NCBI GenBank assembly: GCA_002493085.1
Contig: DKXQ01000194.1
Coordinates: 1 to 15,384, forward strand
DNA from: Lachnoclostridium sp. UBA7122
Lineage (GTDB): Bacteria > Bacillota > Clostridia > Lachnospirales > Lachnospiraceae
Direction: 5' to 3'
DNA: 15,384 nucleotides
The translations under genes were made by a program, and so were the position numbers. Positions 7,869 to 14,366 of this stretch are shown piece after piece (the stretch's first letter is position 1; each line of letters opens with the position of its first letter). Below the pieces are notes generated by a model. It saw only the letters and a list, made by a program, of their open reading frames with translations. It searched no databases and was not told the DNA's origin.

Positions 7869-8870
7869 CTAAATTAAAAGCTTTTTTACTTCTTTAAGAA
7901 AATTAATCCGCTCTTTTTCCTGGCCGCATACACGGCGCAGTTTTTCAAAATTTTTAGCTGACATCCATGATTTTCTGCCATTATAATAAAAGTTCACCAG
8001 CTTCCAGTATTTTTCTGGATACAGTAAAAGTGCATATAAAACTTTCTGTTCTTCTTTTTCAAGTTTGCGTTCTTTTTTATAAGCTTCTATTATCTGTATC
8101 CCTGTATTCATATTCCAGCTGTTCTTTTCCATAACTTTCCTTATAAAATCGTATAAATCGGTTATCTGGAATCCAATATCTGCCTTTTCAAAGTTTGTAG
8201 TTATAACATGGTCTCCAGATAATATTATATTGTGGTAATTATAACTGCCATGCTTAACCCTTCCTTCAGTTATTGTATTATTAAACAGCTTGTCATAACC
8301 ACTTTCTTTTAAAAATTCTTCTGCCCGTTTACCTTGTTCAAAAAAATTCTGGTAAGAATTTAAAATACATATTTCCATTTCATTTTTTTGTCTCTTTGTG
8401 CGTATATAACTATATACTTTTTTTATTTCCCTGTTATGGCGCAAAAAAAGACCCCTGATATCCAGCTTATTTGTTTTAACAGGCAATGCACATGTACTGT
8501 CCTGTCCAATTGCCATTATTTTATGTAAAACAGCCATGTTTGAAGATGCAAGCAGCACTTTTCTTATATCTTTTATATCACATTCTTCGCCACTATACCA
8601 TTTCTTTAACAGCCATTTTTTTCCATTTCCATCATCTGTCAGCAATTCGTCATCAATATTAGGTATGGCATAATCTACATCCATATAGCCACTGTCTAGC
8701 AATAACTTCTTAACCCCTTCTTCAAACAAAAGCCTTTTTTTGCTTGCCATATATGGCTTTATCATGTATATGCCTTTATTTGTATCTAAAAGAACAGCTC
8801 CCCTTATTCTGCGTCTGGATTTTACTGTTACAGGATATTTTTTAATTACTTCATCAAGTCTGTCATCCAT
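7869..8870 (-). CDS. CotS-like spore coat family protein, predicted pseudokinase
   Basis: A 333-residue soluble protein with the layout of the CotS/YutH branch of the aminoglycoside-phosphotransferase (kinase-like) fold. An N-lobe with YMIKPY (about 35-40) and FEEGVKKLLL leads to a hinge-like WLLKKWYSGEECD (86-98) and a helical C-lobe. At the family's HGDxxxxN catalytic loop the sequence is HGSYNYHN (207-214), so the catalytic Asp is Ser209. At the IDFD-type metal site it is TTNFEKAD (224-231), with Asn226 replacing the Asp. DLYDFIRKVMEKNSW follows as in CotS proteins. Phosphotransfer is therefore unlikely and a structural coat role is more plausible; related clostridial CotS proteins also tend to be degenerate, as I recall. 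The longest ORF starts at GTG 8891, but an AAGGAG site (complement of 8879-8884) lies inside it, 8 nt before ATG 8870, which is preferred. pckA's terminator lies upstream, so it needs its own promoter; I see no clear sigma-E or sigma-K site. Confidence 0.7.
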   Translation of the reverse strand: MDDRLDEVIKKYPVTVKSRRRIRGAVLLDTNKGIYMIKPYMASKKRLLFEEGVKKLLLDSGYMDVDYAIPNIDDELLTDDGNGKKWLLKKWYSGEECDIKDIRKVLLASSNMAVLHKIMAIGQDSTCALPVKTNKLDIRGLFLRHNREIKKVYSYIRTKRQKNEMEICILNSYQNFFEQGKRAEEFLKESGYDKLFNNTITEGRVKHGSYNYHNIILSGDHVITTNFEKADIGFQITDLYDFIRKVMEKNSWNMNTGIQIIEAYKKERKLEKEEQKVLYALLLYPEKYWKLVNFYYNGRKSWMSAKNFEKLRRVCGQEKERINFLKEVKKLLI

Positions 8871-8878
8871 AATGCCTT

Positions 8879-8884
8879 CTCCTT
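8879..8884 (-). promoter_or_regulatory. Ribosome binding site fixing the CotS-like gene start
   Basis: The minus strand reads AAGGAG, 8 nt before ATG 8870. It lies inside the longer GTG-initiated reading frame (8891), so that extension is probably not translated. Confidence 0.75.
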
Positions 8885-8929
8885 CCCTCACGAATTACAT
8901 TAAGACTGCATGTTTAATCCTATGCAAAA

Positions 8930-8978
8930 AGAAGAAAAAAAGAACCGTTATACTTAATATCTTTAGTATAACGGCTCT
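8930..8978 (-). terminator. Strong rho-independent terminator of pckA
   Basis: On the minus strand, AGAGCCGTTATACT pairs with AGTATAACGGTTCT (plus positions 8965-8978 and 8941-8954) in a 14-bp stem containing one G-U pair. The loop is 10 nt, and a long T-rich tract (complement of 8926-8940) follows. It closes the pckA unit and separates it from the CotS-like gene. Confidence 0.92.
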
Positions 8979-9019
8979 AAAACATTATATTGTTATTGCT
9001 GTATTAAGAATAAAAACTA

Positions 9020-10720
9020 TTATGCTAAAGCATCCATAAGCTTCTGTACAGCAGCAAGTGCCTCGTCAGGAAGCTTGTCATATCCACCATTCTTCTCAGC
9101 AAATCCCTTGACAGCATCTAAACGGTTCTGCATAGCAGCTTTTAATGCATTCTTGTAGTTTTCATCACTGAGGTCTGGAACAAAGCCTTCCCATTCCATG
9201 ATTTCAATATCATCAAAGTTGCCCCACTTCTTAAACTCAGCCTTGTTTTCTACTATTGCTTCAAGAATTCCAAGTGTGTCTTTAGGCTGTACTTTCTTGC
9301 CCATAAAATCACCTGTATTAACAATATAGCAGTCAACATTTTTCTCTTCTACCAGCTTCTTGAACTTCTCATAGTCATTTACAAGAGGATAAGTCCTGAA
9401 CGGATTAGCATAAGGAACAATGCGGAGCGCATTAAGGTCTGTTCCTGCAGCCACACGTTCTGCTGTAGAAGTCTTTGTAGCAAGTGTAGCACCCATAACT
9501 GATGCTAAAGCTGAACCCTTTAACTTAACTACAGGAGGAATTGCAGGGTCCTTCATAATCCAGATAATTGAATTAACAGGTGAGTTAATCTTGTCTACAC
9601 GGTTTGGAGACCAGAGTTTAGACTTAATAGCACGTCCGTTACCATTGCGTATATCCTCTGTAACTAACTGGATTTTGCCATCCTCATCCATTGTAGCCGA
9701 ACAGTTCTGTGCTGTCAGCAGATACTTGTTATCAGGGCATCCTGTAGGGTAGTCTGCTGTCTTATCAAAGTAAGTAGGCTCAAGAGCTATAGATGCGCAT
9801 GTATCAGAATTAATTATAAATGCATCATCATGAAGAACTGTTATAGCATTATCGCCATACTTATTATTGTGCTTAGCATGTGTAAGTGTAGATTTACCTG
9901 AACCTGAAAGGCCAAACACAGATGCAACATACTTCCTGCCATCAGGCAATGAGTATTCTTTCTGTCCACCATGGCATGATGCATAACCATTGCGGTTTGC
10001 AATAGCCCATGCCATTGTAAGTGTTCCTTTCTTATGCTCACCAAAATACTTCATGCCAAGAATTGCTGCACAGTTTTCATTAGTGTCAAAATAACAAAGT
10101 GTCTGAGGGTCACTTAAACAACTGTAATCAACATCTGGAGCTGGTACAGGAACCCACTGTGGGTCAGAGAAGATATAGATATCAGCTTCCTTTCCATCTC
10201 CAACAGGTTTAGAATCTTTGTACATCTTTATATACTCATCTGACATATACTGGAAATTAAGCATCCAGTTGTACATAAGCATCTCTTCTCCTTCAGGAAT
10301 AAGAAGATGTGCTTTAACCATAAATTCAGGGTCCAGACCAACAAATACTTGTGCATGGTATAACTTTTTAAAGCGTGTCTTGTAGATGGCATCCATTACA
10401 ACCTTGTCAAGCTTTCCTTCATCAACACCAGGATAACCTTTAATACGGCGTGCTGCTGCATAACGTCCTGTTACGGCACCATCATTAAATAATAATACCT
10501 TGGCATCTGTGTCAAGTCCAAATTCTTCTCCTCTGTAAACAGGCATATCAGTAACTATAGCACCAGGTGTATTCTTTGCTAAGTTATAAGCCTCTTTAAG
10601 AGTATTTACTTTTACTACATTGTTGCCATAAAAAGCACCTTCAATGATAGAACGGGTTTTTGAAAAACCAACTTTGCCAGCACCGATTTCTTCCAACTTG
10701 TAATTAGCCTTTGTTGCCAT
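9020..10720 (-). CDS. pckA: ATP-dependent phosphoenolpyruvate carboxykinase
   Basis: Catalyses oxaloacetate + ATP to PEP + CO2 + ADP (EC 4.1.1.49), the first committed step of gluconeogenesis. In many anaerobes it is thought to run also in the carboxylating direction towards succinate. The ATP-type P-loop is at 270-278 (GLSGSGKST, K276), followed by the second nucleotide/metal motif VLHDDAF with D298 and D299. The RRIKGYPG segment (91-98), SCHGGQKEYSLPDGRKY (248-264) and the C-terminal LRIVPYANPFRTYPLV region (432-447) are consistent with the family. At 566 aa it is slightly longer than the E. coli enzyme (540). Cytosolic. The ATG is preceded by AGGAGG (complement of 10729-10734) with 8-nt spacing. 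It is a single-gene unit with a near-consensus promoter, an inverted repeat at the transcript start and a strong terminator. It is divergent from the glycosyltransferase gene. No anomaly in key residues was seen. Confidence 0.95.
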   Translation of the reverse strand: MATKANYKLEEIGAGKVGFSKTRSIIEGAFYGNNVVKVNTLKEAYNLAKNTPGAIVTDMPVYRGEEFGLDTDAKVLLFNDGAVTGRYAAARRIKGYPGVDEGKLDKVVMDAIYKTRFKKLYHAQVFVGLDPEFMVKAHLLIPEGEEMLMYNWMLNFQYMSDEYIKMYKDSKPVGDGKEADIYIFSDPQWVPVPAPDVDYSCLSDPQTLCYFDTNENCAAILGMKYFGEHKKGTLTMAWAIANRNGYASCHGGQKEYSLPDGRKYVASVFGLSGSGKSTLTHAKHNNKYGDNAITVLHDDAFIINSDTCASIALEPTYFDKTADYPTGCPDNKYLLTAQNCSATMDEDGKIQLVTEDIRNGNGRAIKSKLWSPNRVDKINSPVNSIIWIMKDPAIPPVVKLKGSALASVMGATLATKTSTAERVAAGTDLNALRIVPYANPFRTYPLVNDYEKFKKLVEEKNVDCYIVNTGDFMGKKVQPKDTLGILEAIVENKAEFKKWGNFDDIEIMEWEGFVPDLSDENYKNALKAAMQNRLDAVKGFAEKNGGYDKLPDEALAAVQKLMDALA

Positions 10721-10789
10721 TATAATAACCTCCTAATATATTTTTTCTGTCATACAAATTCTCATATTCCAGAAATTATTAATGGAAAT

Positions 10790-10812
10790 AATGGTTACTA
10801 TATATAACCATT
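10790..10812. promoter_or_regulatory. Inverted repeat at the predicted pckA transcription start
   Basis: AATGGTTA (10790-10797) and TAACCATT (10805-10812) form a perfect 8-bp inverted repeat with a 7-bp AT spacer. It begins about one base after the predicted pckA +1 (near 10813). It could be a repressor operator or a 5'-end hairpin that stabilises the mRNA; the sequence alone does not decide. Confidence 0.5.
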
Positions 10813-10819
10813 TTTATTA

Positions 10820-10848
10820 AGTATAAATTTTTTGTTGCGAAAAGTCAA
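10820..10848 (-). promoter_or_regulatory. Sigma-A promoter of pckA
   Basis: On the minus strand, TTGACT (complement of 10843-10848) and TATACT (complement of 10820-10825) are separated by exactly 17 bp. Each matches the consensus at five of six positions. It is the best promoter in the window and predicts a leader of about 90 nt. Confidence 0.85.
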
Positions 10849-10911
10849 CGGAAAAAAGACTTATTTACAGATATTTATAACAAGCATAATAAATTATTAA
10901 TAATTATTCCC

Positions 10912-10940
10912 TTTAAACAAAAACAATTTCATATTATAAT
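10912..10940 (+). promoter_or_regulatory. Sigma-A promoter of the glycosyltransferase-relQ unit
   Basis: TTTAAA (10912-10917) and a perfect TATAAT (10935-10940) are spaced by 17 bp. Transcription would start near 10947, about 55 nt before the chosen start codon. It points away from the pckA promoter, with the two -35 elements about 63 bp apart. Confidence 0.65.
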
Positions 10941-10992
10941 AGAAAATAACCAGAACAAAATTCAGGCTTATTGTACCAATAGCTTTTTATAT

Positions 10993-10997
10993 GGAGG
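10993..10997 (+). promoter_or_regulatory. Ribosome binding site fixing the glycosyltransferase start
   Basis: GGAGG lies 5 nt before ATG 11003. The upstream in-frame ATG at 10991 overlaps this site itself, so the four-residue extension (MEVY) is probably not made. Confidence 0.75.
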
Positions 10998-11002
10998 TTT
11001 AT

Positions 11003-12019
11003 ATGAAACTATTAAGTGTAACTATTCCATGTTACAACTCTGCTGGATATATGAAAAATGCGATTGAATCAGCGCTTGCAGGAGGAGAAGATATAGAGAT
11101 ACTTGTTGTTGATGATGGCTCGTCAGACAATACATTAGAAATTGCAAATGCATATAGTAAAAATTATCCTGGAATAGTCCGTGCCATACACAAAGAAAAT
11201 GGTGGACATGGTTCAGCTGTAAATACTGGAATTGCAAACGCTTCCGGACTATACTTTAAAGTACTTGATAGTGATGACTGGTTTGACAGGGACAGTCTTA
11301 TCCAGGTGCTGGATTTTCTGCGCAATGTTATAACAGATTCAATATCACTTGATATGCTTATATGCAATTATGTATATGAAAAACCAAGCATCCATAAACG
11401 TAAGGTCATATCATATAATAGTGCTATACCTAAAGACAAATACATTACCTGGAATGATATTAAGCATTTCCGCATGAGCCAGAACCTTATAATGCATTCT
11501 ATAATATATAAGACAAAACTCTTGCGTGAATGTAAATTAAAACTTCCTGAGCATACATTTTATGTTGACAATATTTATGCATATAAACCTTTGCCATATG
11601 TAAAAAGCCTGTACTACATTGATACTAATTTATACCGGTATTATATAGGCAGAAGCGACCAGTCCGTCAATGAAAGCGTTATGACAAAACGTATTGACCA
11701 GCAAATTAAAGTAACTAAATTAATGATTGACTGTCTTAATCCTATGCATATTAAAAATAAAAAATTACGCAATTACATGATTAAATATCTTGCAATGATG
11801 ATGATTGTCAGTTCTGCACTTTTAGTGAATGAAGGTTCTCCCGAAAATTTAAAAAAGAGGGAAAATCTCTGGAAATACCTAAAAGACAGTAACAGGGCTG
11901 TTTACAAAAATATCACCAGAAGAAAACTCGGCTATCCAATGCAGTTTTCAAGCAGGTCAGGACGTAAAATAATTGTATGGGGATATAACTTTTTTAACAG
12001 AATTTATGGGTTTAATTAA
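11003..12019 (+). CDS. Family 2 glycosyltransferase (GT-A fold)
   Basis: A 338-residue nucleotide-sugar-dependent transferase, probably working at the inner face of the membrane on an envelope polysaccharide or lipid-linked acceptor. The N-terminal GT-A domain shows the family pattern: LLSVTIPCYNSAGYM (3-17), ILVVDDGSSDNT with D37 and D38, ENGGHGSAVNTGI (65-77), and the metal-binding DSDDW motif (89-93, DxD = D89/D91). The C-terminal part (about 110-338) is less conserved and rich in Lys and Tyr. A hydrophobic run (KYLAMMMIVSSALLV) may contact the membrane but is too short to call a clear transmembrane span. The donor and acceptor cannot be told from sequence. No flippase, polymerase or other polysaccharide gene is next to it, so it is an orphan transferase. 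relQ follows after 33 bp with no terminator, so the two are probably cotranscribed from the TATAAT promoter upstream. Confidence 0.85.
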   Translation: MKLLSVTIPCYNSAGYMKNAIESALAGGEDIEILVVDDGSSDNTLEIANAYSKNYPGIVRAIHKENGGHGSAVNTGIANASGLYFKVLDSDDWFDRDSLIQVLDFLRNVITDSISLDMLICNYVYEKPSIHKRKVISYNSAIPKDKYITWNDIKHFRMSQNLIMHSIIYKTKLLRECKLKLPEHTFYVDNIYAYKPLPYVKSLYYIDTNLYRYYIGRSDQSVNESVMTKRIDQQIKVTKLMIDCLNPMHIKNKKLRNYMIKYLAMMMIVSSALLVNEGSPENLKKRENLWKYLKDSNRAVYKNITRRKLGYPMQFSSRSGRKIIVWGYNFFNRIYGFN

Positions 12020-12052
12020 TTAAAAAACGTATTAATTAGTAAGGGGGATAAA

Positions 12053-12769
12053 ATGCAACAGCTGTTATACTATGACGAGGAAGAGGAATGGAGTAAAGCT
12101 TTATTATTATATAATGCTGCTCTCAAAGAAATTTCAACCAAACTTGAAATATTAAATAATGAATTTAAGCTTGCACACCAGTATAATCCAATCGAACACA
12201 TAACTTCCCGGCTTAAATCTGCTGAAAGCATTGCAAGAAAAATGCGCATAAAACAGAAAGAGCTTACTGTAGAAAATATAGTACGTTATATCAATGATGT
12301 AGCAGGTATCAGAATCATCTGTTCATTTACATCAGATATATACCGCATAGCTGCTGCCATAACAAAACAAAATGATGTAACAGTGCTTAAGGTAAAAGAT
12401 TATATTGCTGTTCCAAAATCTAATGGTTATACAAGTTATCATATGATTGTATCTGTTCCTATTTTTTTATCAAATGATGTTGTTAATACAAAGGTAGAAA
12501 TACAAATAAGAACAATTGCTATGGATTTCTGGGCAAGCCTTGAGCATAAAATATATTATAAATTTGAAGGTAAAGCTCCTGAAGGGATACGCGAAGAACT
12601 CCGTCAATGTGCAGATATTATTTCATTTCTTGATAAAAAAATGCTGTCAATAAATGAGAGTGTTAAGAATTACCACCAGGACTTTAATGGCGGACCAGTT
12701 ATAAATGATGATATTAATTGTATTCCAAATTCTTTAAAACCTCTTTATGGTTCTGTCCATACCGATTAA
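12053..12769 (+). CDS. relQ: RelQ-type small alarmone synthetase
   Basis: A stand-alone (p)ppGpp synthetase that transfers pyrophosphate from ATP to GDP or GTP. The 238 residues contain only a RelA/SpoT-type synthetase domain, with no HD hydrolase, TGS or ACT domain, and this is the small-synthetase layout. Motifs in order: SRLKSAESIARKM (52-64), NDVAGIRI with the metal-binding D82, DYIAVPKSNGYTSYH (116-130, Y126 predicted to stack on the acceptor base), and VEIQIRTIAMDFWASLEHKIYYK (148-170) with catalytic E149. Helices after 175 fit the RelQ/YjbM subgroup, which forms tetramers in characterised members; RelP is the alternative. The tail after about 212 (GGPVINDD...) is probably disordered. 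An AAGGGGG site lies 5 nt before the ATG. It is second in an apparent operon after the glycosyltransferase gene, so its dose may follow that promoter. All key residues appear intact. Confidence 0.88.
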   Translation: MQQLLYYDEEEEWSKALLLYNAALKEISTKLEILNNEFKLAHQYNPIEHITSRLKSAESIARKMRIKQKELTVENIVRYINDVAGIRIICSFTSDIYRIAAAITKQNDVTVLKVKDYIAVPKSNGYTSYHMIVSVPIFLSNDVVNTKVEIQIRTIAMDFWASLEHKIYYKFEGKAPEGIREELRQCADIISFLDKKMLSINESVKNYHQDFNGGPVINDDINCIPNSLKPLYGSVHTD

Positions 12770-12824
12770 AGCTTATGCATCAATATATACTATATTGCTA
12801 TAATACTGGACAGGCTTTCTGTAG

Positions 12825-12861
12825 CTGTGAAAGAGACTGGCAGAACCAGCCTCTTTCACAG
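12825..12861. terminator. Long hairpin shared by the convergent relQ and DUF4446 genes
   Basis: CTGTGAAAGAGACTGG (12825-12840) pairs with CCAGCCTCTTTCACAG (12846-12861) in a 16-bp stem with one A/C mismatch and a 5-nt loop. It is 55 bp after the relQ stop and directly abuts the stop codon of the minus-strand gene (12862-12864). No T-run follows immediately on either side; only the CTCTTTC arm is T-rich. A bidirectional terminator is the best reading. Confidence 0.7.
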
Positions 12862-13386
12862 TTATTCTATTATACTTTTTTTCAATCCATTATTGTGTTT
12901 AGCCTCATTAAGCGCCTGTTGTTCTTCAGCTGACAATATAACAAAAGTCTCGCCATTGATTACTTCTTTAACATAATTAAAACATCCTTCTCTTGAACTA
13001 TACATAGAATTTAAAATAAAACCATCATTTTCTGACGTAAGCAATGCCAGTGCAAAACTTAACTGGCCACCAACTTCTTCAAATGCATCATATTTTACAA
13101 GACCTGTTTTTTTATATGTCTTTTCCAAAATCCTTACTATATCTTTAATCTGTCCATTTATATCCTTTACACTATCCTCTAATACACTAATAGCATCAAG
13201 TTTATCTGATATTGTTTTTTCAAGGCTTTTGCCATCTTCTCCCTCCATAAATTTTTCATATCTGGCACACATATTTTTGACTTTGCTCATGTTAATAACC
13301 AACATTATAAAAAGTATTATAATAACCACAGCCATTCCTATAACTACATAACCTATATCTATCCCCGCTGAATTAAAATATTTCAT
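12862..13386 (-). CDS. DUF4446-like membrane-anchored protein, downstream of parB
   Basis: A 174-residue protein with one N-terminal transmembrane helix (about 12-32, VVIGMAVVIIILFIMLVI), a short basic stretch, a helical probably coiled-coil region (about 36-92, heptad-like with DAISVLEDSVKDINGQIKDI), and a compact conserved domain (about 93-160). The last contains VKYDAFEEVGGQLSFALALL, GFILNSMYSSREGC and the closing LSAEEQQAL. From memory this matches DUF4446, a family often found just downstream of parB/spo0J in Clostridia; its function is unknown. The bulk is probably cytoplasmic. A GGAG site (complement of 13396-13399) lies 9 nt before the ATG. It is separated from parB by 54 bp without a clear terminator, so it is likely the last gene of the par operon. 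The location suggests a link between membrane and origin region, but that is inference only. Confidence 0.75.
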   Translation of the reverse strand: MKYFNSAGIDIGYVVIGMAVVIIILFIMLVINMSKVKNMCARYEKFMEGEDGKSLEKTISDKLDAISVLEDSVKDINGQIKDIVRILEKTYKKTGLVKYDAFEEVGGQLSFALALLTSENDGFILNSMYSSREGCFNYVKEVINGETFVILSAEEQQALNEAKHNNGLKKSIIE

Positions 13387-13440
13387 AAATGTCTGCTCCT
13401 GCCTTCCTTTATTATATATATTATGCTTCTTTTCATAAAA

Positions 13441-14364
13441 TTAATTTATCATAGACATAATACCAATTATTCTTTCAAATTCGTCAGGAGAATAATATTC
13501 AATTTCAATTTTTCCTTTACCACCCGGTTTGCAGTTAATATGTACCTTCGTTCCCATAACCAGCTTAAGTTTTTCTTCATATTGTTTATAAATTAACTCT
13601 TCCTGTGAATTTTTTTTACTTTTTTTAATATCCTCATTTATTTCATTATTATTTAGCATCTTTATCAGACGCTCTGTCTCACGTACACTCAGTTTTTCAT
13701 CAAATACTCTTATAGCAGCTTCATATTGCTTATCCCCATCTTCTATAGCAAGCAGGGCTCTTGCATGTCCGCCTTTAATTTTATCTTCTATTATCATGCT
13801 TTTTACTCTTTCATCAAGCTTCAGTAAGCGCAATGAATTTGTAATTGCCACCCTGCTTTTACACACTTTTTCTGCCACTTCATCCTGTTTAAGATTATAA
13901 TCTATAATAAGTCTGTTAAAGGCTTCCGCCTCTTCAATCGGATTCAAATCTTCCCGCTGGAGATTTTCAATTAACGCTACTTCCATTATCTGCTGGTCTG
14001 TATAGTCTTTCACAACTACAGGAATATCTTTTAACCCTGCTATTCTTGCAGCTCTCCATCTTCTTTCGCCTGCAATTATACTATAAAAATCTTCTTTACT
14101 TTTCTGGACAATCAAAGGTTCAATAAGACCATGCTGTTTTATAGAATCAGCTAATTCCTGCATAGAATCTTCATCAAAAGTCTTTCTAGGCTGGAAAATA
14201 TTAGGTTCTATTTTATTTATATCTATTGTATTAACTTCTTTCACTACTTCTTTTACTATTTCTTTCACCACTTCTGTTTCATTTTTATCATTACTATTTT
14301 TTGCACTTTTTCCTGTCTCAGGAATCAGCGCATCTAAACCTTTGCCTAATCCTCTCTTTGACAT
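13441..14364 (-). CDS. parB: Chromosome partition protein ParB (Spo0J)
   Basis: A DNA-binding CTPase clamp that loads at parS, spreads along DNA, recruits condensin and stimulates ParA. The 307 residues follow the family order. The start MSKRGLGKGLDALIP is the ParA-stimulating N-terminus. The CTP-binding domain (about 45-135) has FQPRK (57-61), GERRWRAAR (99-107) and ENLQREDLNPIEEA (133-146). The parS-binding helix-turn-helix region is about 158-185 (LKQDEVAEKVCKSRVAITNSLRLLKL). KIKGGHARALL (195-205) follows, then a C-terminal dimerisation domain (about 255-307) after a charged linker. An odd feature is the VKE repeat at 31-44 (EVVKEIVKEVVKEV), a helical low-complexity insert between the N-terminus and the CTPase domain. 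The ATG lies 2 nt after the parA stop; its AAGGAG site (complement of 14378-14383) lies inside the end of parA with a rather long spacing of 13 nt, which suggests translational coupling. Confidence 0.95.
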   Translation of the reverse strand: MSKRGLGKGLDALIPETGKSAKNSNDKNETEVVKEIVKEVVKEVNTIDINKIEPNIFQPRKTFDEDSMQELADSIKQHGLIEPLIVQKSKEDFYSIIAGERRWRAARIAGLKDIPVVVKDYTDQQIMEVALIENLQREDLNPIEEAEAFNRLIIDYNLKQDEVAEKVCKSRVAITNSLRLLKLDERVKSMIIEDKIKGGHARALLAIEDGDKQYEAAIRVFDEKLSVRETERLIKMLNNNEINEDIKKSKKNSQEELIYKQYEEKLKLVMGTKVHINCKPGGKGKIEIEYYSPDEFERIIGIMSMIN

Positions 14365-14366
14365 TA

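Larger units (their letters stand above)
10721..11002. other. Divergent promoter region between pckA and the glycosyltransferase gene
   Basis: This 282-bp region holds no gene. It contains the pckA leader with its ribosome binding site, an inverted repeat at the predicted pckA transcript start, the pckA promoter, an AT-rich spacer (about 10849-10911), the plus-strand promoter and the ribosome binding site for the glycosyltransferase. I see no riboswitch-like fold. Confidence 0.7.

Noticed and set aside
9420..9752. Plus-strand ORF of 110 aa within pckA
   Set aside because: It is antisense to conserved pckA sequence and shows no ribosome binding site or recognisable domain.
12020..12052. ATTAATTA repeats between the glycosyltransferase gene and relQ as a terminator
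   Set aside because: The repeat is purely A/T with no T-tract after it; more likely the AT-rich spacer of a bicistronic unit.
13387..13440. TTATG/CATAA hairpin between parB and the DUF4446 gene
   Set aside because: The stem is 5 bp and AT-rich without a T-run, so it does not support a transcript end.
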